From positions 1 through 35,423 of the forward strand of contig CAMNUC010000004.1 of NCBI GenBank assembly GCA_946560015.1: 35,423 bases of DNA, in the 5' to 3' direction. Made by a program: the position numbers and the translations under genes. This DNA comes from an uncultured Candidatus Saccharibacteria bacterium (GTDB taxonomy: Bacteria > Patescibacteriota > Saccharimonadia > Saccharimonadales > Saccharimonadaceae). Below, piece by piece: positions 1-8,565 of the stretch (positions are counted from its first letter, which is position 1; each line of letters opens with the position of its first letter). The notes under the pieces were generated by a model. It was not told the origin of the DNA. It did no database searches and saw nothing but the letters and a program-made list of their open reading frames with translations.

Positions 1-92
1 CTATTACCTTTCCAGTAGCCATATCCGTAGACTCTACCCTTCCTTCTGGTACTTACTCTACTGATGTGACTATTACTGCGGTGGGGAGCTAG
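1..92 (+). CDS. C-terminal end of a secreted/surface protein (5' truncated by window edge)
   Basis: Frame 3 reads ...ITFPVAISVDSTLPSGTYSTDVTITAVGS* ending at tag 90-92. The 'LPSGTYS.TVTITA' style is typical of beta-sandwich/FISUMP-associated surface repeats. Confidence 0.5.
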   Translation, partial: ITFPVAISVDSTLPSGTYSTDVTITAVGS

Positions 93-295
93 AGGCTACA
101 GCCGACTCTGGTAGGATATCCGTCAGCCCATGTTATAATATCCAATATACCACCTAATGCCGGAGCCGTCCTACGAAAGTCAAAAAATACTGCAAAATCG
201 ATCTCCAACGCAATGTTGTCTTCAGGTACCAAAGACCTCTTAAGTCTGGGCAAGAGTATTATCGTACTTTCCCCGAGGTAGAAATTGCCAAGCTC

Positions 296-1075
296 GTGCG
301 TAACCTCTCTCATGTGCCGCCGTTTCTTGCGGAAGGACCATATTTCTACAGCGAAAAATACATCAGCGGCAATTCGCTCGATTCTATCTATGCAGATTTT
401 ACACCTATTGCTAGGAGTGACATTGAGACCATTGTCAAGAATATTGTTGATGTTGCCCGTATCAAAAGCTCCACACTTAGGCACCGTCAACCTTGGGATA
501 ATAACCAGGAATTCTTCCTCTTTCAGATCAATAATACCATCAGCGCGCTACATCGACAATCTCGTCGTATACCCACTTGGCGCAAAGCTTTTGGGATAGA
601 TTGGGCCACCGTAGCGGTGCTCGACGAATTACCACGTCAGGTCAGCCAAAACCGCCCCCTCTGCCTCATTCATGGCGATCGCCACAAAAACAATATGATT
701 CGTAGTAACGGCACGCTATATTTTATAGATTGGGAGTACGGCTGCATCGGGGACTTAGCCTACGAGTTGGCTTTTCATATCCATCAGATGAAGTATAATG
801 ATACTGATTTGGCATACTTCTTGGCTTGTTTGCGCCAGCTGTTGCCGCCAAAGCTACTGTCAGCACTTAATGATATTGACGTATATATGAAATATATAGC
901 TTTACGCTCAGTCATGTATTACATGCGAATTTTGCAAGAATGCGCCTACACCGCACGCACCTGTGAGAAGTTTTATCTTCGTTTGCACGAGCTTGCTAAA
1001 TATTCCGAGTTTAATACAAAGGACTATAGCCTAGAAGAAGTCAAGACTATGGTTAAAGCCCTTAAAATGACCTAA
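296..1075 (+). CDS. Choline/aminoglycoside-phosphotransferase-family kinase; the true 5' end is probably upstream and frame-disrupted
   Basis: ORF contains the APH/choline kinase catalytic motif LCLIHGDRHKNNMIRSNGTLYFIDWEYGCIGDLAYELAFHI. The same frame is open back to 158 and encodes N-lobe-like NVVFRYQRPLKSGQEYYRTFPEVEIAKLVRN, but has no ATG/GTG/TTG start before GTG 296. Confidence 0.7.
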   Translation: MRNLSHVPPFLAEGPYFYSEKYISGNSLDSIYADFTPIARSDIETIVKNIVDVARIKSSTLRHRQPWDNNQEFFLFQINNTISALHRQSRRIPTWRKAFGIDWATVAVLDELPRQVSQNRPLCLIHGDRHKNNMIRSNGTLYFIDWEYGCIGDLAYELAFHIHQMKYNDTDLAYFLACLRQLLPPKLLSALNDIDVYMKYIALRSVMYYMRILQECAYTARTCEKFYLRLHELAKYSEFNTKDYSLEEVKTMVKALKMT

Positions 1076-1080
1076 GTAGC

Positions 1081-1094
1081 TTACATTATCGTAA
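1081..1094. promoter_or_regulatory. Candidate BceR-type operator, site 1
   Basis: TTACATTATCGTAA (TTAC-N6-GTAA), 4 nt upstream of the -35-like TTGTCG (1099-1104) of the response regulator promoter. Confidence 0.5.
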
Positions 1095-1098
1095 TGTT

Positions 1099-1127
1099 TT
1101 GTCGTATCGTTAGAAAAGTGTTATAAT
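1099..1127 (+). promoter_or_regulatory. Promoter of the response regulator gene
   Basis: TTGTCG - 17 bp - TATAAT with TG extended -10 (TGTTATAAT); ATG 8 nt after the -10. Confidence 0.75.
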
Positions 1128-1135
1128 AAGTTCAA

Positions 1136-1819
1136 ATGCAACGCATTCTGATTATTGAAGATGAGGAGCTTATGCGCCAAGGGTTAGCCGAACTTTTGCA
1201 AAGTTCCGGCTATGAGCCAATTTCACTAGAGTTAGAAACTAACCTCACGCCTAGCCTAGAATCTCTTACCGAGCAAATTCTCCAAAAGCAGCCACATTTA
1301 ATTTTACTGGACATTAATCTACCCGGCATTAACGGCGAGATGTTACTTAAGACCCTACGCACCAAATCCAACACACCAGTCATCATGGTTACTAGTAGTA
1401 GCGTAGAGATGGATGAAGTCTTATCTATGAGTTACGGTGCTGACGACTATGTCACTAAGCCGTATAATCCACAGGTTTTACTGCTTAGAATTGCCGCTGT
1501 GCTCAAGCGCGCCGAGGGTTCTAGTGGCCCTATTAAATACCGCGATCTTGAGATTGATCTTGCTCGTGGCGTTATGAAGAATCCCACCAAGCGCATTCTA
1601 CTCACCAAGAACGAGATGATCATCATTGGACATCTGCTCAAACACCAAGGCGAGATTGTTACGCGTGATGCCTTAATGACTGATCTTTGGAATAACCATG
1701 AATATATCAATGACAACGCCCTCACTGTCAATATTAGTCGCGTGCGTGCTAAAATGGCCACCCTTGGTAACCATGACGCCATTGAAACCCGCAAGGGTTT
1801 AGGGTACGTTTTACTATGA
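1136..1819 (+). CDS. OmpR/PhoB-family response regulator (BceR-like)
   Basis: Receiver domain (ILIIEDEELMRQGL, LILLDINLPGINGEMLL, PVIMVTSSS, GADDYVTKPY) plus winged-helix C-terminus (NALTVNISRVRAKM..IETRKGLGYVL). Confidence 0.93.
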   Translation: MQRILIIEDEELMRQGLAELLQSSGYEPISLELETNLTPSLESLTEQILQKQPHLILLDINLPGINGEMLLKTLRTKSNTPVIMVTSSSVEMDEVLSMSYGADDYVTKPYNPQVLLLRIAAVLKRAEGSSGPIKYRDLEIDLARGVMKNPTKRILLTKNEMIIIGHLLKHQGEIVTRDALMTDLWNNHEYINDNALTVNISRVRAKMATLGNHDAIETRKGLGYVLL

Positions 1820-2859
1820 AGTATGCAAGTTCCAATCTTGCCAAATTGGGTAGTTTTTTGCGTGGTAAAACTTACTTTCTGGGCCTCGCATCCTTCGTTA
1901 CTATCGCTGCACTTTTATTTCTCTGGGCTTTCAAAGTCCGCCTAGAAATTATTATTATGCTAGCAACTTTATGGTTCGGTTTTCTGCTGTTTAGTTTGGC
2001 TGTTGAATATTGGCGCAAAGCAGCCTTCTATAAAGCCTTGCTTGCCAATCTGGATCGCTTAGATCAAGCCTATTTAATACTAGAAACCCTCACGGAACCT
2101 CGCTTTTACGACGGCGAAATCCTTTACGCCGCGCTATATAAGATTAATAAGTCCATGCTCGAAAATGTCACTAACTACCGTATGCGCTCGCAAGAGTTCC
2201 AAGAATATGTCGAAATGTGGATTCACGAAGTAAAAACTCCCCTTGCTACTCTTAGCCTTATTTCGCACGATCCAAAAATCAACCAGCAAATTAAGCGTCT
2301 TAACGATTATGTTGAACAAATCCTATATTTCGTGCGAGCGGAGAACGCCGAGCAAGATTACCTTATCGCTGCCAATAATCTCGCCAATATCATCAATGAA
2401 GTCGCTAGCCGTAATCGAGAGGTTCTACTAGCCAAAAAGATAGATTTTGAAGTGCATGATGTTGGCTACGAAGTTTACACCGATGCAAAGTGGCTTGAAT
2501 TTATTTTGAACCAAATTATTAACAACAGTATCAAATACTCAAGTAGTAAAATTCGAATCACTACCACCATTACTGACCGAACTATTACGCTTACTATCAG
2601 TGATAATGGTATCGGTATCACCGAAAAAGACTTACCTCGCGTCTTCGATAAATCCTTTACTGGTAGCAACGGGCGTCTCGGCAAACAGTCCACTGGCATG
2701 GGCTTATACATTGCCAAAACTCTTTGTCAAAAACTTGGTCACAAAATTGAAATTGACTCTAAACCGCAACAATACACAAAGGTTAGTATTACTTTCGCCA
2801 AATCGAAGTATTTCAACGTCATTGATGCCCAAACTTACAAAAAAGTAACCGAAATGTAA
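1816..2859 (+). CDS. Intramembrane-sensing sensor histidine kinase (BceS-like)
   Basis: Two N-terminal TM helices with almost no extracellular loop, H-box MWIHEVKTPLATLSL, N-box NQIINNSIKYS, G-box TGMGLYIAK. ATGA overlap with the response regulator. Confidence 0.9.
   Translation: MKYASSNLAKLGSFLRGKTYFLGLASFVTIAALLFLWAFKVRLEIIIMLATLWFGFLLFSLAVEYWRKAAFYKALLANLDRLDQAYLILETLTEPRFYDGEILYAALYKINKSMLENVTNYRMRSQEFQEYVEMWIHEVKTPLATLSLISHDPKINQQIKRLNDYVEQILYFVRAENAEQDYLIAANNLANIINEVASRNREVLLAKKIDFEVHDVGYEVYTDAKWLEFILNQIINNSIKYSSSKIRITTTITDRTITLTISDNGIGITEKDLPRVFDKSFTGSNGRLGKQSTGMGLYIAKTLCQKLGHKIEIDSKPQQYTKVSITFAKSKYFNVIDAQTYKKVTEM
2835..2848. promoter_or_regulatory. Candidate BceR-type operator, site 2
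   Basis: TTACAAAAAAGTAA (TTAC-N6-GTAA) at the 3' end of the kinase gene, upstream of the ABC gene promoter. Confidence 0.5.
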
Positions 2860-2867
2860 TATTAGGC

Positions 2868-2898
2868 TTGCGACAAAACTTTTGCTCACTCGTATAAT
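2868..2898 (+). promoter_or_regulatory. Promoter of the Bce-like ABC operon
   Basis: TTGCGA - 19 bp - TATAAT (2893-2898), followed by aaggag SD and ATG 2916. Confidence 0.65.
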
Positions 2899-2915
2899 AC
2901 AACCAAGGAGATTTT

Positions 2916-3683
2916 ATGAAAACGATTTTAGAATTACAAAAAGTCGAAAAATATTATGGCAATAAGTCCTCGCTTACCAAAGCGATTAACAATATATCTT
3001 TCAAAGTCGATGAAGGCGAATTTGTTGCCATCATGGGGGCTAGCGGTTCCGGTAAAACCACTTTGCTCAATGTTATTTCTACCATCGACCGAGTGACCGC
3101 TGGACATATTTATATTAATGGTGAAGACATCACTGAACTGCGTGGCGAAGACCTTAATCGCTTCCGCAGGGAAGAGCTTGGCTTTATTTTTCAGGATTTT
3201 AACTTACTTGACTCCTTGACGGCTTATGAGAATATCGCTCTTGCACTCTCCATCCAAAACGTTAATGCTAATGAAATATCTGATCGCATTGATCGGGTTG
3301 CCAGAGAACTCAATATTAAAGATACCTTGCAGAAATTTCCATATCAGCTTAGTGGTGGTCAAAAGCAACGTATCGCATCAGCCCGCGCTATCGTAACCAA
3401 CCCTAAGTTAGTTCTCGCTGATGAGCCAACTGGCGCTCTTGACTCCAAATCTTCTCGCATGTTGCTTGAACAATTTGGTTCTCTCAACGAAAAATTCCAT
3501 ACCACTATCCTCATGGTTACGCACGACGCCTTTGCGGCTTCCTATGCCTCGCGTGTTATTTTTATCAAAGATGGAAAGATTTTCAACGAACTCCATCGTG
3601 GCAATGATGACCGCAAAAAATTCTTTAATTCCATTATTGATGTAATCACGTTGCTTGGTGGAGATCTCAACGATGCTTTATAA
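2916..3683 (+). CDS. ABC transporter ATP-binding protein (BceA-like)
   Basis: Walker A GASGSGKTT, Q-loop, signature LSGGQKQR, Walker B LVLADEPTGALDS. Adjacent to an FtsX-type permease and a two-component system. Confidence 0.92.
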   Translation: MKTILELQKVEKYYGNKSSLTKAINNISFKVDEGEFVAIMGASGSGKTTLLNVISTIDRVTAGHIYINGEDITELRGEDLNRFRREELGFIFQDFNLLDSLTAYENIALALSIQNVNANEISDRIDRVARELNIKDTLQKFPYQLSGGQKQRIASARAIVTNPKLVLADEPTGALDSKSSRMLLEQFGSLNEKFHTTILMVTHDAFAASYASRVIFIKDGKIFNELHRGNDDRKKFFNSIIDVITLLGGDLNDAL

Positions 3684-3712
3684 ATTAGCTATTTTGCTGG
3701 AGGTTTTACACA

Positions 3713-5791
3713 ATGTTTGCTAAGCTTGCTCTTAAAAATATCAAACGTAGTATCAAAGATTACGCGATCTATTTCTTTACCTTGGTGCTTGGTGTTGCGA
3801 TTTTCTACGTTTTTAACGCTCTCGACAGTCAGACAGTCATGATGGATGTTACGGAACGGGTGCGTGACATACTTGAACTTATAAGTGTGTTGCTCGGCGT
3901 TGTTAGCGTCTTCGTGTCTTTTATTCTCGGCGCTCTCATTATTTATGCCTCACGTTTTCTAATCAAAAGACGCAGTAAGGAATTTGGGCTCTATCTTGTT
4001 CTTGGTATGGGCAAACGAAAAATCTCACTCATTCTCTTGCTTGAAACTTTTTTCATCGGGTTGCTCTCTCTCGGCGTAGGTTTACTCCTCGGTGTTATCG
4101 CGTCGCAGTTTATGAGCGTGTTGGTAGCCAATATGTTTGAGGCTAATATGACTAACTTTCAGTTCGTTTTTTCGCTCTCAGCCTGTTTCAAAACACTAAC
4201 TTACTTTGGGATTATTTACCTCTTTGTTATGGTATTTAATACTATCAACATAAGCCGCCAGAAACTCATCAATCTGTTATCCAGCAGTAAACGCAACGAG
4301 GTGGTCAAAATGAAGAATCCTTGGCTTTGCACGATTGTCTTTCTTATTTCTTGTATTATGCTCGGTATCGCCTATTATTTAGTTACTGCTGGCTTAAATA
4401 AATTCATGGAAGACGCTAGTGGTGTTCAAAAACTTCTCATTCCGATCGTTATGGGTGTTGCCGCTACTTTCACACTGTTCTGGTCGCTGTCAGGTATTTT
4501 ACTAAAAATCTTTATGAGTTTCAAAAATACCTATTATAATAAGCTCAACTCCTTCATTCTTCGGCAATTCAGCAGTAAGATTAATACCACTGTTGCTTCG
4601 ATGAGCTTGATTTGCTTGATGCTGTTTGTGACGATATGTGTTCTCGGCTCGGCGTTATCTATTAACTCTACTCTGCACGCCGCCATCGAGCGCTCATTAC
4701 CATTTGATGCGCAGGTCGAAGGTTATGGTAGCAGTAAACCAAATATCGAAGAGGCGTATTGGCAAGAGAATGTTGATATTAATAACATTCTTCAAGATAT
4801 TGTCACTTATCGTAGGTTTGCGCTAGAAAGCTACAGCGTGAGTGATAGCTTAGGCAATGTTAGTGCTACACTCGACGAAAACGGAGTTGTGCAGGCTAGC
4901 CGCACTACAGAGTATTTCGTCAAACAAAGCGATTACAATAAAGTTGCACCGGCCTTTAGCTTACCAGCGCTCGACCTCGCTCAAGATGAATATGCCGTTG
5001 TTGCGAACTACCCAGAAATCGTCAAACTTCGCAATAAGGCGCTAGCCGCCGATACTCCTATCGAAGTCGAAGGTCAAGTTCTCCGTCCTAAGCTTGATCA
5101 TTGTATCGAAGGTACCCTTGAACTTGAAGCGATGGCTATGAATGGAGGAGTAATTATTGTGCCAGATAGCTTCCAAATCAAGACCACACATGTCTATTAT
5201 CGCGAAACTCTACTGGGCAACTACGTTAATACTGAACGCTCTGCAGAACTTGAACAGCAACTGATGAGCCTCAATAATCGCTTCTTTAATCCTGAAACCG
5301 GCGAAGAAGGCGCAATCTATAACCCTGGCATCGAAACCAACAGTCCGGTTTACTATTATAATGTAGAAACTCGTCAAAGTATTATAGACAATAATGTCGG
5401 TACCTCAGCCATGGTCACGTTCATTGGTTTATATCTTGGGATTATCTTCCTTATCTCTAGCGCAGCGGTGCTTGCTCTAAAAGAACTGTCCGAAAGTAGC
5501 GATAATCGTGCTAAGTATGCTATTCTTCGCAAGATTGGTGCCAGTAATAAATTACTCAATGCTGCTCTTTTCTGGCAAATCTTCATTTTCTTCCTCTTCC
5601 CGCTCCTTATTGCTATTTTGCACTCAATCTTCGGCTTGAAGTTCTGTAGCTACATACTTAGTAGCATCGGCGGAACTGATATTACTGGCAGTCTTCCGTG
5701 GGTAACTCTAATTCTCGGCGCTATTTATGGTGGGTACTTCGTTATTACGTATCTTTGTAGTCGTAATATTATCCGCGAGCACCGCAGCTAA
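3713..5791 (+). CDS. FtsX-domain ABC permease (BceB-like)
   Basis: 692 aa with multiple TM segments and a large extracytoplasmic region between them; N-terminus MFAKLALKNIKRSIKDYAIYFFTLVLGVAIFY typical of BceB-type permeases. SD ggagg upstream. Confidence 0.88.
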   Translation: MFAKLALKNIKRSIKDYAIYFFTLVLGVAIFYVFNALDSQTVMMDVTERVRDILELISVLLGVVSVFVSFILGALIIYASRFLIKRRSKEFGLYLVLGMGKRKISLILLLETFFIGLLSLGVGLLLGVIASQFMSVLVANMFEANMTNFQFVFSLSACFKTLTYFGIIYLFVMVFNTINISRQKLINLLSSSKRNEVVKMKNPWLCTIVFLISCIMLGIAYYLVTAGLNKFMEDASGVQKLLIPIVMGVAATFTLFWSLSGILLKIFMSFKNTYYNKLNSFILRQFSSKINTTVASMSLICLMLFVTICVLGSALSINSTLHAAIERSLPFDAQVEGYGSSKPNIEEAYWQENVDINNILQDIVTYRRFALESYSVSDSLGNVSATLDENGVVQASRTTEYFVKQSDYNKVAPAFSLPALDLAQDEYAVVANYPEIVKLRNKALAADTPIEVEGQVLRPKLDHCIEGTLELEAMAMNGGVIIVPDSFQIKTTHVYYRETLLGNYVNTERSAELEQQLMSLNNRFFNPETGEEGAIYNPGIETNSPVYYYNVETRQSIIDNNVGTSAMVTFIGLYLGIIFLISSAAVLALKELSESSDNRAKYAILRKIGASNKLLNAALFWQIFIFFLFPLLIAILHSIFGLKFCSYILSSIGGTDITGSLPWVTLILGAIYGGYFVITYLCSRNIIREHRS

Positions 5792-5804
5792 ACCTCATCA
5801 CGAG

Positions 5805-5835
5805 AATGCTCCAGATAAAACTCTGGAGCATTTTT
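5805..5835 (+). terminator. Rho-independent terminator after the Bce-like permease
   Basis: AATGCTCCAGA-taaaac-TCTGGAGCATT + TTT, 11-bp perfect stem. Confidence 0.93.
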
Positions 5836-5843
5836 GCTATTGG

Positions 5844-5852
5844 TGTTATAAT
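5844..5852 (+). promoter_or_regulatory. Extended -10 of rmuC
   Basis: TGTTATAAT, 7 nt before ATG 5860. Confidence 0.7.
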
Positions 5853-5859
5853 TAAGCTT

Positions 5860-7047
5860 ATGGAGCTGATACTCATAGTTTTGCTTGTGCTAGCAATTAT
5901 ACTGCTAGTTATTCTGGTTTTGCGCAAGCCTCAAATCCCAACCGTTGATACATCCCGTCTAGAGGAGCGCCTTATTCGTGTCGAAGCCGAGCTTGACAAG
6001 CTCGCTCCTAAAATTACCGAAGAGTTTCGTGAAAGCCGCAAAGAGATCTCTAACGGCATGCAAGGCAATCGCAAAGAAATCGCTGATAACCTACAAAATA
6101 TACAAAAGACCGTTGATAGTCGCGTCAAGAGTCTTCAAGATGACAACGCCAAAAAACTCGAAGAGATGCGCCAAACCGTAGATGAAAAGCTGCAGAAATC
6201 CGTTGAGCATCGCTTTAACGAAAGTTTCAAACAAATTTCTGGTCAGCTTACTCAAGTCTATCAAGGGCTCGGTGAAATGAAAACTCTTGCCAACGGCGTC
6301 GGTGATCTCAAAAAAGTTATGGAAGGCGTCAAGACGCGTGGTATTTATGGTGAAGTTCAACTTGGCAATATTATCTCTGACATTATGCCACATGAGCAGT
6401 ATGAAGAAAATATCGCCACCAAAAAAGGCAGCAATGATCGCGTTGAATTCGCCATCAGGATGCCCGGTAAAGACGATCTTACAGTCTACCTTCCAATCGA
6501 CTCCAAGTTTCCTGTAGAGAATTATAGCCGGTTGCTGGAAGCTTATGACAAAGGGAGCAAAGACGAAATCGAACTTCTGCGCAAAGCCCTCAAGGAAGAT
6601 GTCAAAGCCCAAGCAAAAAAGATCTCTACTAAATATCTCGACCCGCCCACTACGACCGATTTTGGTGTCATGTTTGTACCTACAGAGAGTTTGTATGCCG
6701 AGGTACTACGCATTCCGGGCCTTTCCGATGAAATCCGCCAGAAGTTCAATGTTACGATTTCTTCGCCGTCCACATTGCCCGTCATCCTGTCCGGTCTAAC
6801 TATGGGCTTCCGCAGTGTCGCTATCGAAAAGCGATCTGCCGAAGTCTGGCAAACTCTTGGTGCAGTCAAGACTCAGTTCAGCAAGTTTGGTGATTTGCTA
6901 GCTGCCACCAAGAAAAAGCTTGAAGAGACTGCCAATAAAATCGGATCTGCTGAAGTGACTTCGCGTCAAATTGAGCGTAAACTTAAAGCGGTCGAGAGTT
7001 TACCAGAAGGCGAAAGCGTTAAAATGATTGGAGATATTGAGGTATAA
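5860..7047 (+). CDS. rmuC: DNA recombination protein RmuC family
   Basis: N-terminal TM, coiled coil, conserved KTRGIYGEVQLGNII...VEFAIRMPG...LPIDSKFPVENYSRL. Start reassigned from 5806 (which lies in a terminator hairpin) to ATG 5860, 7 nt after TATAAT. Confidence 0.9.
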   Translation: MELILIVLLVLAIILLVILVLRKPQIPTVDTSRLEERLIRVEAELDKLAPKITEEFRESRKEISNGMQGNRKEIADNLQNIQKTVDSRVKSLQDDNAKKLEEMRQTVDEKLQKSVEHRFNESFKQISGQLTQVYQGLGEMKTLANGVGDLKKVMEGVKTRGIYGEVQLGNIISDIMPHEQYEENIATKKGSNDRVEFAIRMPGKDDLTVYLPIDSKFPVENYSRLLEAYDKGSKDEIELLRKALKEDVKAQAKKISTKYLDPPTTTDFGVMFVPTESLYAEVLRIPGLSDEIRQKFNVTISSPSTLPVILSGLTMGFRSVAIEKRSAEVWQTLGAVKTQFSKFGDLLAATKKKLEETANKIGSAEVTSRQIERKLKAVESLPEGESVKMIGDIEV

Positions 7048-7054
7048 TATAACT

Positions 7055-7855
7055 ATGCGTACGATCAAAGGCTATCTTGATGAATGGCGTGTTCAAGAAT
7101 ACCTATTGCTCACTTTTTTTATCAGTTGGCTTAGCTGGGGTATTCTCATCTTATTGACAGCATTTAAAGTAGCTGAGTTTACAAGTCCCATCGGTATTAT
7201 CCTATTTAGTATTGGCGGTTTCGGCCCAACTATCTCAGCCATAATGTGCTTAGAAGGTAAAATTACATTCAAAAAGGTGATCAACTTTATCTTCGATCAC
7301 AAAAAGAAAACTTTTCATTATTTTCTACTTTTTGCCATACTGGAAATAATGTGTATCGGCCTATCTTCACTAGAGGTAAATCCTGCCATACCATGGTTTA
7401 GCCTGCCTGCTGTTCTGCTCGTCTGTACGTTCATTGGCGGTGGCAACGAAGAACTTGGTTGGCGCGGTACGCTACAGCCAGTCATGGAACGCATTATGAG
7501 CAAGAAACTAAAGAGTAGAAGCCTTAGCTTTATCTTAGCGACTTTACTAGTCGGTTTGATTTGGGCGCTTTGGCATTTACCACTATGGTTTGTGGCTGGT
7601 AGCGGTCAACAAGGTATGAATTTCGGTCAGTTTGCACTTACGGCGGTGTTACTTTCGTTCTGGTTGGCCTGTGTTTATCGTCGCACCCACTCAGTATTCT
7701 ACTGCATGCTTCTACATGGTTTAGCCAATCTCGCGATGAGCTTTTTTATCGTTAAAATAAATTGGGCATTAATCTTAGGATACACATTTATGGCGGCACT
7801 AGCGATTATTCTAGCCAGAAACTCTACTCCAGCCCAAAAGGACGAGAGAAACTAG
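7055..7855 (+). CDS. CPBP (CAAX/Abi) family intramembrane protease
   Basis: GGGNEELGWRGTLQPVM motif and WHLPLWF / HGLANLAMSF motifs, multiple TMs. Start reassigned to ATG 7055, 6 nt after TATAAT 7043-7048. Confidence 0.85.
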   Translation: MRTIKGYLDEWRVQEYLLLTFFISWLSWGILILLTAFKVAEFTSPIGIILFSIGGFGPTISAIMCLEGKITFKKVINFIFDHKKKTFHYFLLFAILEIMCIGLSSLEVNPAIPWFSLPAVLLVCTFIGGGNEELGWRGTLQPVMERIMSKKLKSRSLSFILATLLVGLIWALWHLPLWFVAGSGQQGMNFGQFALTAVLLSFWLACVYRRTHSVFYCMLLHGLANLAMSFFIVKINWALILGYTFMAALAIILARNSTPAQKDERN

Positions 7856-7858
7856 GGA

Positions 7859-8551
7859 ATGCTAACTCTAGGTGAAATAGCAACTTGGTTTTTAATCTTC
7901 CTCACTTATTCTTGCATTGGCTGGTTCATGGAAGTTGTAGTAAGTGTTCAAATGCATCATCGCCCTAGCAACCGCGGTTTCTTAATCGGTCCGCTTTGCC
8001 CAATCTATGGCGCAGGCGCGCTCGTCATGACTTTCTTATTACGTAATACCGAAAATATCATCGAAATCTTCATAGTCTCTATAGTTGCTGCAACTGTATT
8101 GGAGTATGGTACAAGCTATGTTATGGAAAAGCTTTTTCGTGTGCGATGGTGGGACTATAGCCATGAGAAATTCAATATTAATGGGCGCGTTTGTCTAAAA
8201 ATGTTGCTAGCCTTTGGTATTATGGGCGTAATTGTTACTCGCATTACTAATCCAATACTACTAGATTTTTATAATAACATCAACGAAATCGGGCGTATTG
8301 CTATCGCTACAACATTATTTAGTATAGTTCTAACTGATATTATCGTTACAAGCTGGCTGATTATTGGCTGTCGCGCTACTGCAGGGACTTTACAAGCCGA
8401 TGCTACAGACGAAATCACGGCCAATATTCATGAGATTCTTATGAACCAAGGCAAACTTCGCCGCCGCCTTGCCAAAGCATTCCCCAATATGGAGATCCAG
8501 CAAAAGCCCAAGCGTCGACGTAGCTCTAAACCTAAAACTTCCGCAAAATAG
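7859..8551 (+). CDS. Putative ABC-transporter type IV / PF06541-like membrane protein
   Basis: YSCIGWFMEVVVSVQMHHRPSNRGFLIGPLCPIYGAGAL and TSYVMEKLFRVRWWDYSHEKFNINGRVCL are characteristic of the PF06541 family. Confidence 0.8.
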   Translation: MLTLGEIATWFLIFLTYSCIGWFMEVVVSVQMHHRPSNRGFLIGPLCPIYGAGALVMTFLLRNTENIIEIFIVSIVAATVLEYGTSYVMEKLFRVRWWDYSHEKFNINGRVCLKMLLAFGIMGVIVTRITNPILLDFYNNINEIGRIAIATTLFSIVLTDIIVTSWLIIGCRATAGTLQADATDEITANIHEILMNQGKLRRRLAKAFPNMEIQQKPKRRRSSKPKTSAK

Positions 8552-8553
8552 TA

Positions 8554-8559
8554 TATAAT
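8554..8559 (+). promoter_or_regulatory. -10 box of the DHH phosphoesterase gene
   Basis: TATAAT, 6 nt before ATG 8566. Confidence 0.65.
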
Positions 8560-8565
8560 TATAGC

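Noticed and set aside
89-490. 133-aa minus-strand ORF at the left edge
   Set aside because: Lies antisense to the kinase coding region with no recognisable domain or promoter; best explained as a shadow ORF.
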